From Populus alba (lineage: Eukaryota; Streptophyta; Magnoliopsida; Malpighiales; Salicaceae), in NCBI RefSeq assembly GCF_005239225.2, contig NC_133288.1, positions 13,646,169 to 13,710,168 of the forward strand: a DNA stretch of 64,000 nt, given 5' to 3'. This document shows, piece by piece, positions 21,856 through 33,342 of the stretch (positions within the stretch are counted from its first letter, which is position 1; every line of letters starts with the position of its first letter). The position numbers and the translations under genes were made by a program. Under the pieces are notes generated by a model. That model searched no databases. It was not told where the DNA came from and saw only the letters and a list, made by a program, of their open reading frames with translations.

Positions 21856-22799
21856 TGATGTGCATCATGGGAATTATAATCCATCTCGTAAAGCTGAATC
21901 TAATATGCAAGAGGATTCAGATGGTCCAATGACAAGAGCGAGAGCGAAACAACTACAACGGGCCTTGACGAATCAAATTGCAATGATTGAAGCTGCGTCG
22001 GAGTTAAAATTAGCAATCAGTGTGAAATTGGTTCAAGGGTGCTTATTTGCCTACAATTGGAACTTGGAGATGGGAAAAGCCCTTAATGGTTCTTTTCATG
22101 CTGGGCTACTTGTATTTGGATTGATAATGCAAGTGAAGGAATTGATGCTATTTACGGTCAGAACAGTAGATGGATTTGAACCCGAATTTGAAGCCATCCA
22201 ATGCATGTGAAAACAAGATTTATGTAGGTACAATTCAAGTTCAGAACGTGATCTTTCTATATTGTCCAACCATGAGTGCATTGGACTTTTGTGTCAAAAG
22301 TTATGGCTGTTTTAAATTTCGTCTGCATATGTTTTAGAAATGTCAACAAAAAACGTGTGTTAGTTAAATTTGTCTACTTGCTTTATTAAAAGTCTAGTTT
22401 TTAGGCTTGACTTCTGTCATGTTGAATTCACCTAACTTTGGAGGGATGTTCCAAAGATAAATATGTATTAGAATATGAAATAAACACTTTTAGCCAAGAT
22501 TTGAAAAACTTAATTCAGAGAATTAAGAGCTGTTCTTCCAAATTCGTTTTGTGAAGAACCCTACCTGACTTATCACTCTTCAATCACAAAGAGTGTGGCG
22601 TCGAAATCCTAGATTGATCTTTGTGGCGTCCAGATCGACTTATCAAAGTATCATTCTAGTCTATCCTCCATCTTATTTACCTTAAATCACTACAATCCAG
22701 CCTAAATACTAAAAGAAAAACAACACAACCAGACCCATCCTTCATCCATTTTTCATTAGAATCATTGTTGCCGATTTTCAAATCATTCACGGCTCATCA
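21856..22799 (+). repeat. C-family LTR shared by two element bodies
   Basis: 944 bp, TGATGTGC start and CTCATCA end. The pol frame from upstream enters it (codons for VHHGNYN, then GPMTRARAKQLQ) and stays open to 22210. It is both the 3' LTR of the chimeric body and the 5' LTR of the C element. Confidence 0.92.
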
Positions 22800-22801
22800 T
22801 C

Positions 22802-22813
22802 TGGTATCAGAGC
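22802..22813 (+). other. primer binding site of the C element
   Basis: TGGTATCAGAGC, 2 bp after the LTR end. iMet tRNA type. Confidence 0.92.
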
Positions 22814-22901
22814 CTAGTTGTGATCTAAGACAGGAGCCAAAAACAACAACAACAACAACAACAAGAAAGGTTTGCTGGAATTGAGGTTGACAGACTTAAC
22901 T

Positions 22902-24165
22902 ATGGCTGGAGATAAAGAAGATTTGCCAAGAGGGTTAAGTTTGGAACAGGCACAGGTCATGGGCTTACAACGATCTCATGCTGAGATTCGGGATGAGATG
23001 ACTGGAATTCGTGAACAGTTGAATACCCTTATGCAAAGGATGCAAAGAAATAATTTGCAACCCCAACCAAGGCAAGCACTTAGGGTGCCACGAAATGATA
23101 TTATAGAAGATGACGAAGATCCAAATGGGATGATGAGGCTGATGATAGGGTCAGACCAAGAAGGCAGAATTATAATCCTCCTAATGGTCTCAAACTTAAG
23201 ATTCCACCGTTTAGAGGAAGTAGTTCACCTGAGGAATACTTGGAGTGGATTCAGAAGGTTGAAAAGGTGTTTGAATGGTATGAATATTCTGAAGAAAGGA
23301 AGTGCAAGGTGGCAGCACTTGAGTTTACAGATTATGCTCTTTTATGGTGGGAAAACGTAAAGATTCAGAGGAGAAGGGATGGAGAGGAGGAGATTACAAC
23401 ATGGGCAACTATGAAAAGAGTGATGAAGAAGAGATTTGTTCCTGATTACTATAAACAGGAGCTATACATCAGACTTCGGACTTTGCGACAGGGATCTTTG
23501 ACTGTGGAAGAGTATGTGAAAGAGTTTGAATTGCTGCAGATTCGATGTGAATTGATGGAACCTCAAGAGCAAACAATAGCTAGATTTCTTGGAGGGTTGA
23601 GGAAGGATATAGCTAATGTTGTTGAGTTACAACCGTACATCTTCCTTGAGGAAGTTATAAAGCTTGCAACCCGAGTAGAGAGGCAGCAGAGACGAGGAGG
23701 TGTCCGAGCTAGTGTAACTACGTCAAGCGCGACAAGGGCTGTTTCTACGCCTACACGAACATGGAGCACGCATAAACGAGATGAGAAGGTGGAGTTTAGC
23801 AAGGGGAATACCAGTTCTGATTCTTTGAAGGGAAAGGAGAAGGTGACAGAACCTCAACACCCTAGGAGGTCTCGGGACATCAAGTGCTTCAAGTGCTTGG
23901 GACATGGGCATATTGCTTCGGAATGTCCAAATAAAAGGGTGATGATTTTGCATGGGGATCATGGAGAGCTGATCAGTGGAGATGAGGTTGAAACTGAAGA
24001 CGAAGATCAGGTACAAGTGGCTGAACAAGAAGAGGATTTCGAACCAGTGAAGGGAGATTTGTTGGTTGTTCAACGGGTTCTGAATGCACAAATTGATGTT
24101 AGTGATGAGCAACGCGAGAACATCTTTCATACTCGATGTCAGATTCGAGATAAGGTGTGCGGGAT
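22902..24165 (+). pseudogene. gag: gag and protease start of the C element
   Basis: ATG at 22902 (MAGDKEDLPRGL). The N-terminal region includes a coiled-coil-like AEIRDEMTGIREQLNTLMQRM stretch. A frameshift near 23165 leads into the gag core (IPPFRGSSSPEEYLEW at about 23200, FVPDYYKQELYIRLRTLRQG) and a zinc knuckle CFKCLGHGHIASEC at about 23885-23926. The protease begins at about 24110 (RENIFHTRC) and is cut by the L1 before the DSGS-type active site. Confidence 0.87.
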
Positions 24166-26053
24166 GAACATCTTTAAAATGAATGCTACATCCATTTCCT
24201 TTATCCCTAAAGTTGCTAATCCTACGAGGTTGACAGATTTTCGTCCTATATCTTGCTGCAATACAGTATACAAATGCATCGCGAAGATTCTAGCTGGGAG
24301 AATGAAAGTTGTTTTGCCGTCCTTAGTAGGTCCGTATCAGACAGCTTTTATCTCTGGACGGAGAATCAGCGACAATATTCTTTTGTCTCAGGAGCTAATG
24401 AAAGGCTATCATAAATCTACGGGTCCGGCTCGTTGTGCTATGAAAGTAGATCTGATGAAGGCTTATGACTCGGTTCGGTGGGATTTCGTTGATGCTACGT
24501 TAATAAAAATGGGATTCCCTAGAACAGTGGTTGATTGGATCATGGTGTGTGTTACATCGTGTCAATTCTCAATCAACGTCAACGGTGAACTTGCAGGTTA
24601 CTTTCATGGGGGTAGAGGGCTGAGACAAGGTGATCCATTATCTCCATATTTGTTTGTCCTTTGCATGGAAATCCTGTCAGGGCTGTTCTGCAATATGAGT
24701 GCCAATCAAAACTTCAAGTTCCACTGGAGATGCAAGAAGGACAGAATTTCTCATCTTTGCTTTGCCGACGACTTGATGATATTCAGCAAAGGGGATGTAC
24801 ATTCAGTTCGTATGATAAAAAATGCACTCATAGAGTTTCAAGATCTATCAGGTCTATATCCAAATCCAAACAAAAGTGACATCTTCTTGAGCGGTGTTTT
24901 AGGTGCTCAGAGGGAACAGATTATCAGTATTCTTGGGTTTAGAGAGGGGGAGCTTCCTATGAAATATTTGGGAGTGCCTCTTATCTCGTCCAGACTAAAG
25001 GCTGTTGATTGTAAGGGCCTCGTGGATCGAATTACCGCTAAAGTACGACATTGGACTTGCAGAACACTCTCTTTCGCAGGGCGAGTACAACTGATTAACT
25101 CAGTTTTATTCTCCATCCAGGTCTATTGGGCATCTCTATTCCTATTACCTGGGCAAGTAGTGAAAAACGTTGAGCAAATTATGAGATCCTTTCTTTGGTC
25201 AGGTTCAGATATGAGCACTACTAGGGCTAAAGTGGCTTGGGATCAGGTATGTCTTCCAAGAAAGGAGGGGGGGCTAGGCATAAAAAGGATAACAGAATGG
25301 AACAAGATTGCCTTGTTGAAACACATTTGGAACCTGTGCAATGACTCGGATGGCTCAATCTGGTCTACTTGGATCAGATCCAATCTCTTGCGAGGTAGGA
25401 GTTTCTGGACAATCAAGGCGCCAGGAAGCTGCTCTTGGGCTTGGGGAAAGATTCTAAAGCTCAGATCCTTAGCATGGCCGAAGGTGAAGCACATTATCGG
25501 AGATGGAATGACAACCTCTCTATGGTTTGACAATTGGCATCCTCACAGCCCGCTCGCTGATACTTACGGTGAACGATTCATCTATGATTCAGGTATGGAG
25601 CACAACGCGAGAGTGAACGTGCTGATTAATAACTTAGAATGGAGAATTCCTATCACTCATGCTATTGGCTGGCACCCCATTATAGAAGCTATTCCTTCCA
25701 CATCTACTCCTAAGGGGCAAAAGGATGAGATTGTTTGGTTGGATTCGCCAAATCAGAGTTTCTCGGTCAAAGTAGCTTGGGAACAACTAAGAATTCATCA
25801 TCAGATGGTTGATTGGCATGACATCGTGTGGTTCAAGAATGTTGTCCCAAGACATGCATTTCTTCTTTGGGTGGCTATACAACGGAAACTCTCAACGCAG
25901 GATAGACTTCATCGGTTTTGGTTATTCATGGTCCCAATAGGTGCTCACTTTGTCTCCGCAATAATGAAGATCACAACCACTTGTTCTTTGAATGCTCCTT
26001 TACGAAAGCATTATGGTGGAATGTTTGTGACAGATGCGACATCCCAAGAATGA
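23240..26053 (+). CDS. in-frame fusion of C-element gag with L1 reverse transcriptase (open frame)
   Basis: 937 codons without a stop. Residues 1-310 are gypsy gag, with the zinc knuckle at 216-229 and the start of protease. From about 312 the frame is plant L1 ORF2: RT with RLTDFRPISCC, MKVDLMKAYDSV (Asp 404), GLRQGDPLSPYLF and FADD (508-511), then the region before zf-RVT. It ends near HRF, where a short indel breaks the L1 frame. The L1 endonuclease is absent. The fusion is a result of L1 insertion. A protein product is possible in principle but nothing shows it is made. Confidence 0.75.
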   Translation: MEWIQKVEKVFEWYEYSEERKCKVAALEFTDYALLWWENVKIQRRRDGEEEITTWATMKRVMKKRFVPDYYKQELYIRLRTLRQGSLTVEEYVKEFELLQIRCELMEPQEQTIARFLGGLRKDIANVVELQPYIFLEEVIKLATRVERQQRRGGVRASVTTSSATRAVSTPTRTWSTHKRDEKVEFSKGNTSSDSLKGKEKVTEPQHPRRSRDIKCFKCLGHGHIASECPNKRVMILHGDHGELISGDEVETEDEDQVQVAEQEEDFEPVKGDLLVVQRVLNAQIDVSDEQRENIFHTRCQIRDKVCGMNIFKMNATSISFIPKVANPTRLTDFRPISCCNTVYKCIAKILAGRMKVVLPSLVGPYQTAFISGRRISDNILLSQELMKGYHKSTGPARCAMKVDLMKAYDSVRWDFVDATLIKMGFPRTVVDWIMVCVTSCQFSINVNGELAGYFHGGRGLRQGDPLSPYLFVLCMEILSGLFCNMSANQNFKFHWRCKKDRISHLCFADDLMIFSKGDVHSVRMIKNALIEFQDLSGLYPNPNKSDIFLSGVLGAQREQIISILGFREGELPMKYLGVPLISSRLKAVDCKGLVDRITAKVRHWTCRTLSFAGRVQLINSVLFSIQVYWASLFLLPGQVVKNVEQIMRSFLWSGSDMSTTRAKVAWDQVCLPRKEGGLGIKRITEWNKIALLKHIWNLCNDSDGSIWSTWIRSNLLRGRSFWTIKAPGSCSWAWGKILKLRSLAWPKVKHIIGDGMTTSLWFDNWHPHSPLADTYGERFIYDSGMEHNARVNVLINNLEWRIPITHAIGWHPIIEAIPSTSTPKGQKDEIVWLDSPNQSFSVKVAWEQLRIHHQMVDWHDIVWFKNVVPRHAFLLWVAIQRKLSTQDRLHRFWLFMVPIGAHFVSAIMKITTTCSLNAPLRKHYGGMFVTDATSQE

Positions 26054-26526
26054 CAAAAAGCTTGGATGAATGGATTCGATTGGCCACTGTCTCTTGGCAT
26101 GGCAAAAGTTTCGTCAACTTTTCTCGTAAACTGGGGTTTCGCAGCTACAGTGTATTGTATCTGGCAAGAACGGAACGCAAGGATCTTTGCAGATGTGTCC
26201 TAAAGCTTCGAATTTGGTTTTTTGATCAAATCGAATGTATCAATTCGCGATAAACTTGTTTTGATGAGGAATGTTCAACGAACAGATGAAAACATAAGGA
26301 TCCAAAGACTTTGGAGAGTCAATAACATGGACTCTTAATTTGATGTTTAGCTGGTTGTTTTTGTACCCCTAGCATATCTAGTTGGTCTAAGTTTTTGTTT
26401 TGTTATGTGGCTAGCCTGTAGCCATTTGTTGGTTTTCGTTTCTGTTCACATTGTAAATCTTGGGTATGCCCATTATATTCTTTGTATCATTTTCTTTTAA
26501 TACATAAGTCAGCTTACCAAAAAAAA
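24166..26526 (+). mobile_element. 5'-truncated L1 LINE (copy L1a)
   Basis: Plus-strand L1 with RT, the zf-RVT region and a 3' end closing with an AATACATAAGTCAGCTTACC-type sequence and a short A run (26519-26526). The 5' end lies in RT, so the endonuclease is missing. The protease frame resumes at 26527. I see no target duplication; about 15-20 bp of protease seem deleted. ORF2 resumes after a frameshift at about 25918 (SLCLRNNEDHNHLFFECSFTKALWW zf-RVT region). Confidence 0.88.
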
Positions 26527-27954
26527 GTTGCACTAATGTTGCGTCAACTACCTTGGTGGAGAAATTGGGTTTAAATACCCTTCCACATCCCAGACCCTAT
26601 AGTTTGCGATGGCTGAATGAGAATGGGGAGATTCGGGTGACAAAGCAAGTTAGTGTACCTTTTTCCATTAAAACCTATCACGACGAGGTTTTATGTGACG
26701 TTGCAGCCAATGTTCAGCTAGCCATTTGTTGCTGGTCGTCCATCGGCAGTTTGATAAGGATGTGACCTACAATGGACGAAAGAACACTTATTCTTTTATG
26801 CTGAATGGAAAGAAGGTGAACTTGTTACCACTGAGTTCTCAACAAGTTAGAGAGGATCAGTTACGAAGCCAACAAAAGGAGGTGACATCACGAAAGGGGC
26901 TGTTGTTAGCCAAAAAAAGGAGACATCAAACAAGCATTAGCCACAACAGGGCTTGTTTTCATGGTCTGGGCAAAGCAACTACTACAGTAGAAGGATTGGA
27001 CTTACCAAGACAGATTAAGGAATTACTTGAAGAATTTAAAGATGTGTTTCCAGATGAATTACCTAAAGGATTACCACCTATTCGTGGTATTGAGCATCAA
27101 ATTGATTTGGTGCCGGGAGCTTCACTTCCTAATAGACCAGCATACAGATGTAATCCAGAGGAAGCGAAAGAGATTCAAAGGCAGGTCGGTGAGCTTTAGA
27201 GAAGGGCTATGTGCGAGAATCACTTAGTCCATGTTCCGTACCTACTTTGCTTGTACCGAAGAAGGATGGTACCATGAGGATGTGCATGGACAGCCGAGCT
27301 ATCAACAAAATAACAGTTAAGTATCGATTTCCTATACCCAGACTTGATGATTTGCTTGATGAGTTGGCATGGTGCTGCATTGTTTTCTAAAGTCGATTTG
27401 AAATGAGTGGCTATCACCAAATTAGAATGAAAGAGGGAGATGAATGGAAAACAGCATTTAAAACTAAACAGGGATTATATGAATGGATGGTTTATGCCGT
27501 TTGGGTTATCTAATGCGCCTAGTACATTTTATGAGGCTTATGAATCATGTTTTGACGGAAGTATATTGGGCTGTTTGTTGTAGTATATTTTGACGACATC
27601 CTGGTGTATAGCAAAGAGCTTTGACGATCAATGTGAAGCATCTTAGAGTTGTGTTTGAGACTTTGCAAGATTCTAAGTTGTATGGGAAGCTCACAAAGTG
27701 TTACTTCTGTAAAGAAAGTGTCGTGTTTTCTTGGATATATTATCTCTAGCAGGGGGAGTTAGAGTTGATGAGGAGAAAATTGAGGCAATTCGAGACTGGC
27801 CAAAACCTGCTAGTATCACTGATGTGAGGAGTTTTCCATGGTTTAGCTTCTTTCTACAGGCGATTTGTGAAAGACTTCAGCTCTATTGTTGCTCCTATGA
27901 CAGAATGCTTGAAAAAAAGGAAGGAGTTTAGATGGAGTGAAGATGCCCAGAAAG
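26527..27954 (+). pseudogene. pol: protease and RT part of the C element
   Basis: Protease C-terminal half (LVEKLGLNTLPHPRPYSLRWLNENGEIRVTKQ at 26555-26650), linker, then the RT start (PDELPKGLPPIRGIEHQIDLVPG at 27050-27115; [19 protein letters not shown] at about 27255). A missing base near 27196 begins a stretch with dense indels; the YFDD region near 27585 is readable only by switching frames. Interrupted at 27954 by a solo LTR. RNase H follows at 28919. Confidence 0.82.
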
Positions 27955-28918
27955 TGATGTGCATCATGGGAATTATAATCCATCTCGTAAAGCTGAATCT
28001 AATATGCAAGAGGATTCAGATGGTCCAATGACAAGAGCGAGAGTGAAACAACTACAACGGGCCCCTTGACGAATCAAATTGCAATGATTGAAGCTGCGTC
28101 GGAGTTAAAAATTAGCAATCAGTTTGAAAATTGTTCAAGGGTGCCCTTATTTGCCTACAGTTGGAACTTGGAGATGGGAAAAGCCCTTAATGGTTCTTTT
28201 CATGGGCTGGGGATACTTGTATTTGGATTGATAATGCAAGTGAAGGAACTGATGATCAGGTTTTATGGTCAGACAGTAGATGGATTTGAACCGAATTTGA
28301 AGTCATCCAATGCATGTGAAAAGAAGATTTATGTAGGTAAAATTCAAGTTTCAGAACGTGAATCTTTCTATATTGTCCAACCATGATTGCATTAGACTTT
28401 TAATGTCAAAAGTTATGGCTGTTTTTAAATTTCGTCTGCATATGTTTTAGAAATGTTCAAAAAAAACGTCTGTTAGTTAAAATTTGTCTACTTGCTTTAT
28501 TAAAAGTCTAGTTTTTAGGCTTTGACTTCTGTCATGTTGAATTCACCTAACTTTGGAGGGATGTTCCAAAGATAAATATGTATCAGAATATGAAAATAAG
28601 GACTTTTGGCCAAGATTTGAAAAACTTAATTCAAGAGAATTAAGAGTTGTCTTCCAAATTCGTTTTGTGAAGAACCATACTGACTTATCACTCTTCAATC
28701 ACAAAGAGTGTGGCGTCGAAATCCTAGATTGATCTTTGTGGGCGTCCAGATCGACTTATCAAAGTATCATTCTAGTCTAATCCTCCATCTTATTTACCTT
28801 AAATCACTACAATCCAGCTAAATACCAAAAGAAAAGACAAACACAACCAAACCCTATCCTTCATCCATTTTCGTTAGAATCATTGTTGCCGATTTTCAAA
28901 ATCATTCACGGCACATCA
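27955..28918 (+). repeat. solo LTR, family C, with perfect target duplication
   Basis: Complete C LTR (TGATGTGC to CACATCA) flanked by GAAAG at 27950-27954 and 28919-28923. It sits inside the C element's own pol, so this family has inserted into its own copy. Several one-base insertions relative to other C LTRs fit the low-quality stretch. Confidence 0.92.
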
Positions 28919-30726
28919 GAAAGCTTTTGAGATAATTCAAAGGGAAAAGTTGTGTACTGCTTCCAGTTTTTAGCACTTAACCCAGACTTTGATAAAACAT
29001 TCGAAATAGAGTGCGATGCTTCTGGGGTTTGGAATTGGTGCGCTGTTTTGATGCAAGAAAACAGAGGACCGATTTGATTCAAGTTTTTCAAATGAAAATG
29101 TTAAATGGAGCGCGTTTGAACTACTCTATTTACGACAAGGAGTTCTATGCTTTGATTCGTGCTCGTTGGAGGTATGGCAGCACTACTTGTTGCCTAAAAG
29201 AATTTTTATACATACTGATCATGCAACACAAGCCTTGAAGTATCTTAAGCGGGCAAACAAGTTGAATCGAAAGACATGCTAACGATGGGTGGAGTTCATG
29301 GAGTCATTTCCTTATGTCATAAAGTAGCAAGAAAGGGCAAGTTAATGTGGTTGCTGATGCCTTTCTAGGAAGGTATGCACTGATCTCTATGTTGAATGCC
29401 AAGGTTGATGGGTTTTGAACAGGTGAAGGATCAGTATGCCAATGATTTCTACTTTGCTAATGTGGTTGCCGAATGTGCAAAGGGAGCTTGTGATTGGGTT
29501 CTTCATGCATGAAGGTTACTTGTTCAAATGGGCAGAATGTGTATTCCTTCAGGTTCGTTACGGAGTTGCTTGTGCGAGAGGCTGCATAGTGGTGGTCTTT
29601 AGTGGTCAATTTTGGGGAGAAGAAGACTTATGAGCTGCTGAAAGAACATTTTTTGGCCCCAATTGTTACGGGATGTACACAAGGTGGATTGAAAGATGTG
29701 TTATTTGCAAGAGAGCTAAAGGTAAAGAGAATGCGTAATGGACTCTATATGCCACTGCTATTCCAGAGCAACGCATGATGGACATTAGCATGGACTTTTG
29801 TACTTGGACTACCCGAGAACACACTTGGAAGGATTCAATAATGGTGGTGGTTGATCGATTCTCCAAAATGTTCCCATTTCATTCTTGTGCGAAAACTGAC
29901 GATGCAGTACATGTTGCTGATCATTGTTCTTTCAAGAGATTGTTCGTATTGCATGGAATTCCAAGCTTGTCTCTGATCGTGACTAGAAAGCATTGTCTCT
30001 GGTGCTAACAAGTTCTTAAGCTGTGCCAGCTTTTGGAAGACTCTTTGGAGGAAAACTTGGAACAAAGTTACTTTTCAGATCTTACGGCATGGTCTCCACA
30101 AACTGTGGACAAACTGAGGTAGTAAACCGAACTTTTCTGCAAGGATTCTTTGTTATGCGAGCTGTTATACATAAGAATTTGAAGAGTTGGGATAACTTGT
30201 TTGCCGATTGTGGAGTTTGCATATAATCGTAGTGTGCATGGGGCTACAAAATTTTCAAACCAGTTTGAGGTTGTCTATGGCGAATATTTAATCCTTTGTT
30301 CCTATTGATCTTGTTCTTATTCCAATTGATGAGAGGAATCTATGGATGGAATTAGAAAGGCAAGACATTGATGAAGAAACTACATGAGCAGGTTCGACTA
30401 CATATTGAGGAGAAAACAACAAAGTATGCTAAACAAGCTAACAAGGGGCGAAAGATGGTAGGTTTGAACCTGGAGATCTTGTTTGGATTCCATATTACAA
30501 GGGCAGATTTCCAAGCAAACGTAAGTCCAATCTCTGTTGATAGCCAAGAGCTGACGGTCCATTTCGTATTATTAGAGAAGGTGAATGACAATGCCGTATA
30601 AGGTAGATCTTCCTGGTGATTTAGCAACGTATCAGCTACTTTTAATGTGAAAGACTTATCTCCGTACTTGGATGATGATGAACAATTTCTGATTTGAGGA
30701 CAAACATTTTCAACGCCGGGGGCTGA
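28919..30726 (+). pseudogene. pol: RNase H and integrase part of the C element
   Basis: RT end and RNase H (FDKTFEIECDAS, LNGARLNYSIYDKEFYALI at about 29100-29160), integrase zinc region, core (MDISMDF near 29775; IVSDR region near 29970) and C-terminal module (NKGRKM, GPF region, DLSPYLDDD). Base for base it matches 20426-21855 with very few substitutions but many one-base indels, so no long frame survives. Confidence 0.82.
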
Positions 30727-31736
30727 TGATGTGCATCATGGAATTATAATCCATTCGTAAAGCTGAATTAATATGCAAGAGGATTCAGATGGTCCAATGA
30801 CAAGAGCGAGAGCGAAAACTACAACTAAGGGCCTTGACGAATCAAAATTGCAATGATTGAAGCTGCGTCGGAGTTAAAAAATTACAATCAGTGTGATAAT
30901 TGGTTCAAGGGTGCTTATTTGCCTACAATTGGAACTTGGAGATGGGAAAAGCCCTTAATGGTTCTTTTCATGCTGGGCCTACTTGTATTTGGATTGATAA
31001 TGCAAGTGAAGGAATTGATGCCAATTTACGGTCAGAACAGTAGATGGATTTGAACCCGAAGTCTGTTTGAAGTCATCCAATGCAGTTGTGAAAACAAGAT
31101 TTATGTAGGTACCAATTCAAGTTCAGAAACGTGATCTTTCTATATTGTCCAACCATGAGTGCATTGGGACTTTTGTGTCATTTTTCAAAGTTATGGCTGT
31201 TTTAAATTTCGTCTGCATATGTTTTAGAAATGTCAACTAAAAACGTGTGTTAGTTAAATTTGTCTACTTGCTTTGATTAAAAGTCTAAGTTTTTATTGGC
31301 TTGACTTTGTCATGTTGAATTCACCTAACTTTGGAGGATGTTCAAAGATAAATATGTATCAGAATATGAAAATAAACACTTTTAGCCAAGGAATTTGAAA
31401 AACTTAATTCAGAGAATTAAGAGCTGTTCTTCCAAATTCGTTTTGTGAAGACCTACCTGACTTATCACTCTTCAAGTCAACAAGAGTGTGGCGTCGAAAT
31501 ACTAGATTGATTGGGGAACTTGTGGCGTCCAGATCGACTTATCAAAAAGTATCATTCTAGTCTATCCTCCATCTTATTTACCTTAAATCACTACAATCCA
31601 GCCGGGATTTGATTATGAAAGGAAGGAAATACTAAAAAAGAAAAAACAACACAACCAGACCCATCTCTTCATCCATTTGTTTCATTCAAAAGGGGAAGAA
31701 TCATTGTTGCCGATTTTCAAATCATTCACTGCTCAT
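30727..31736 (+). repeat. 3' LTR of the C element
   Basis: Matches 21856-22799, including shared variants such as the TTTAGCCAAG and AATTCAGAGAATTAAGAGCTG stretches, but with many small insertions. The final CATCA is replaced at 31736 by B-element internal sequence. Confidence 0.83.
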
Positions 31737-31975
31737 GCACAAGAACTTGATGTGTTAACGGCAGCAGTCAATGCGCGGCAAGCTTTCAAAAAGAGAGGAG
31801 AAAAATGTTGCAATGATGAAATAACGAAAGACAATGGGTGCTACTTTCATCCAAAGTTGTTGGCGACGATTGTTGGCAAGTAAAAGAATTCCAAAAGGCT
31901 TCAAAATGAGGGTAAGGAATTGTCCATTCAACTTGTTGGTGATTCGAGGACGAATCATCTTGAAGAGAGAGGGAA
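31737..31975 (+). pseudogene. IQ-motif region of a B element (upstream copy)
   Basis: Near-duplicate of 34815-35053. It encodes ELDVLTAAVNARQ, then after a frameshift the IQ-motif area (GATFIQSCWRRLLA equivalent, here altered by an inserted A near 31883), and ends with the purine-rich GAAGAGAGAGGGAA before the LTR at 31976. Frames are broken by one-base indels. Confidence 0.75.
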
Positions 31976-33327
31976 TGATACGATCCAGCAAGGTCAAATT
32001 CGGATTTTGACGTAAATGCGCATCTATCCAGTTTTACGGAAATAGTCATAATTCTCAATCCCACCGTTGGATCGGGCTGAAATTTTACGTGGAGGCTCCT
32101 GACATGTTTTTCGTACCTAGGGTTAAAATATCATGTATCAATCGGAGTTTTCGGCAAGGCATCCCAACACACGGGTCAACAGAGGGCTGTACGGGTTTTT
32201 GTTATTTTATTCCTTTTGACTTGTGGATTCCTATTTGGCTAGGATTTTTTTCCTAAAAGGATGCGGCAGCTTTATTCTCGTGGGAGATGAAGCAAAGAAT
32301 TGGGAATCAATGCGCGCCTCAAAAAGAGAGGAGAAAATTCTCGGCAATGTGAAATTACAAAGATCCAAGTTTGTTTAATTGTTGGCAAGAAAAGAATTCC
32401 AAAAGGCTTCAAAATGAGGTAAGGAATTGCTTGTGGGTGACGAATAGAATCATCTGGAAGAGAGGGAGTTTCAAGTGATTTTGGCAAGGATTCATACAGA
32501 AAATGTTTCCCAACCAGAATCATTTGTTTTAAGTACTTTTCATGTTCCGGAAGGCAAGGATTCCAAGACCTTATTCGGGTTTGGTTATTATCCTACTTGT
32601 TGGTCTCCTATTTGGCTAGGATTCTTTTCCGTAAAAGGATGGGCAATGTTTGGGAATCTCACTAATCTACAAAGATTTTAATTTCAAGTTTGCAACAAGG
32701 ATTATGAAATGTTTAGAATCCTTTTCCTTTCTACCTACTTCAAAAGGAACAGAAAGATTTGATTCTCCTAAGATTCCCCTAACTTATATAGGACTTCTAA
32801 AGGGCTACAAATCTGATCCTATCATATTTAGGATATTAAATTCGGATTTATTTATTTAATGTTATTTTCTTCTTAGTTTAGGGTATATTTATATTATTTG
32901 GGTTTAATTGTAAGTGGCATCATATAAGTCCACATAAGGGGTCCATTAGGGTTTATTTTTAGTTTTTGCAGTCACTATAAATAAGGGCATAACCAGACAT
33001 GTAAGAAGACAATTCAGATTAATAAAACTTCTTGTTTTGCCGCACTTTGTGTGTGTGTGTGTGTTGGTGAGATAATCTCCCTTCCATGGTTCTTTAAAGA
33101 ACTGAAAACGACTTATCGAAGAACAACTGTCTTCGTGGCGTCATCCTTATACTTCTCGTTCGCAGAATCAATATTCATTGGGTGGGGGTCTCCGTTTTCA
33201 ATAGTAGTTGGTGCCTAGGTACAAGTTAGATGTCACACTCCTATCAAACCTGATTTACTTGGCTTTCCGGGAATTGGTGTCTTTGCATGTGGGTTGCGTG
33301 ACCACGTGATCATGAGGTTCGCAATCA
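31976..33327 (+). repeat. 5' LTR of the B element, with garbled insert
   Basis: TGATACGATCCAG start, GCAATCA end (an extra A). Against 35054-36048 it carries about 355 extra bp at about 32270-32660. These look like scrambled pieces of the IQ region and of the LTR itself (for example GGAGATGAAGCA, AAAAAGAGAGGAG, CAAGAAAAGAATTCC), followed by a repeat of LTR sequence. This may be an assembly error. Confidence 0.8.
32976..32983 (+). promoter_or_regulatory. TATA box of the B LTR (upstream copy)
   Basis: TATAAATA within CACTATAAATAAGGGC, conserved in all B LTRs here. Confidence 0.55.
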
Positions 33328-33330
33328 TTT

Positions 33331-33342
33331 TGGTATCAGAGC
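33331..33342 (+). other. primer binding site of the B element
   Basis: TGGTATCAGAGC, 3 bp after the LTR end. Confidence 0.9.

Larger units (their letters stand above)
21856..31736 (+). mobile_element. Ty3/gypsy element, family C, with nested L1 and solo LTR
   Basis: 5' LTR 21856-22799, primer site 22802-22813, gag from 22902, protease, RT, RNase H, integrase, 3' LTR 30727-31736. An L1 (about 24166-26526) splits protease and a solo C LTR (27955-28918) splits RT from RNase H. Without these the element is about 6.5 kb. There is no outer target duplication, because the 5' LTR also ends the chimeric element upstream and the 3' LTR runs into B-element sequence. Indels are abnormally dense from about 27190 onward. 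Confidence 0.87.
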
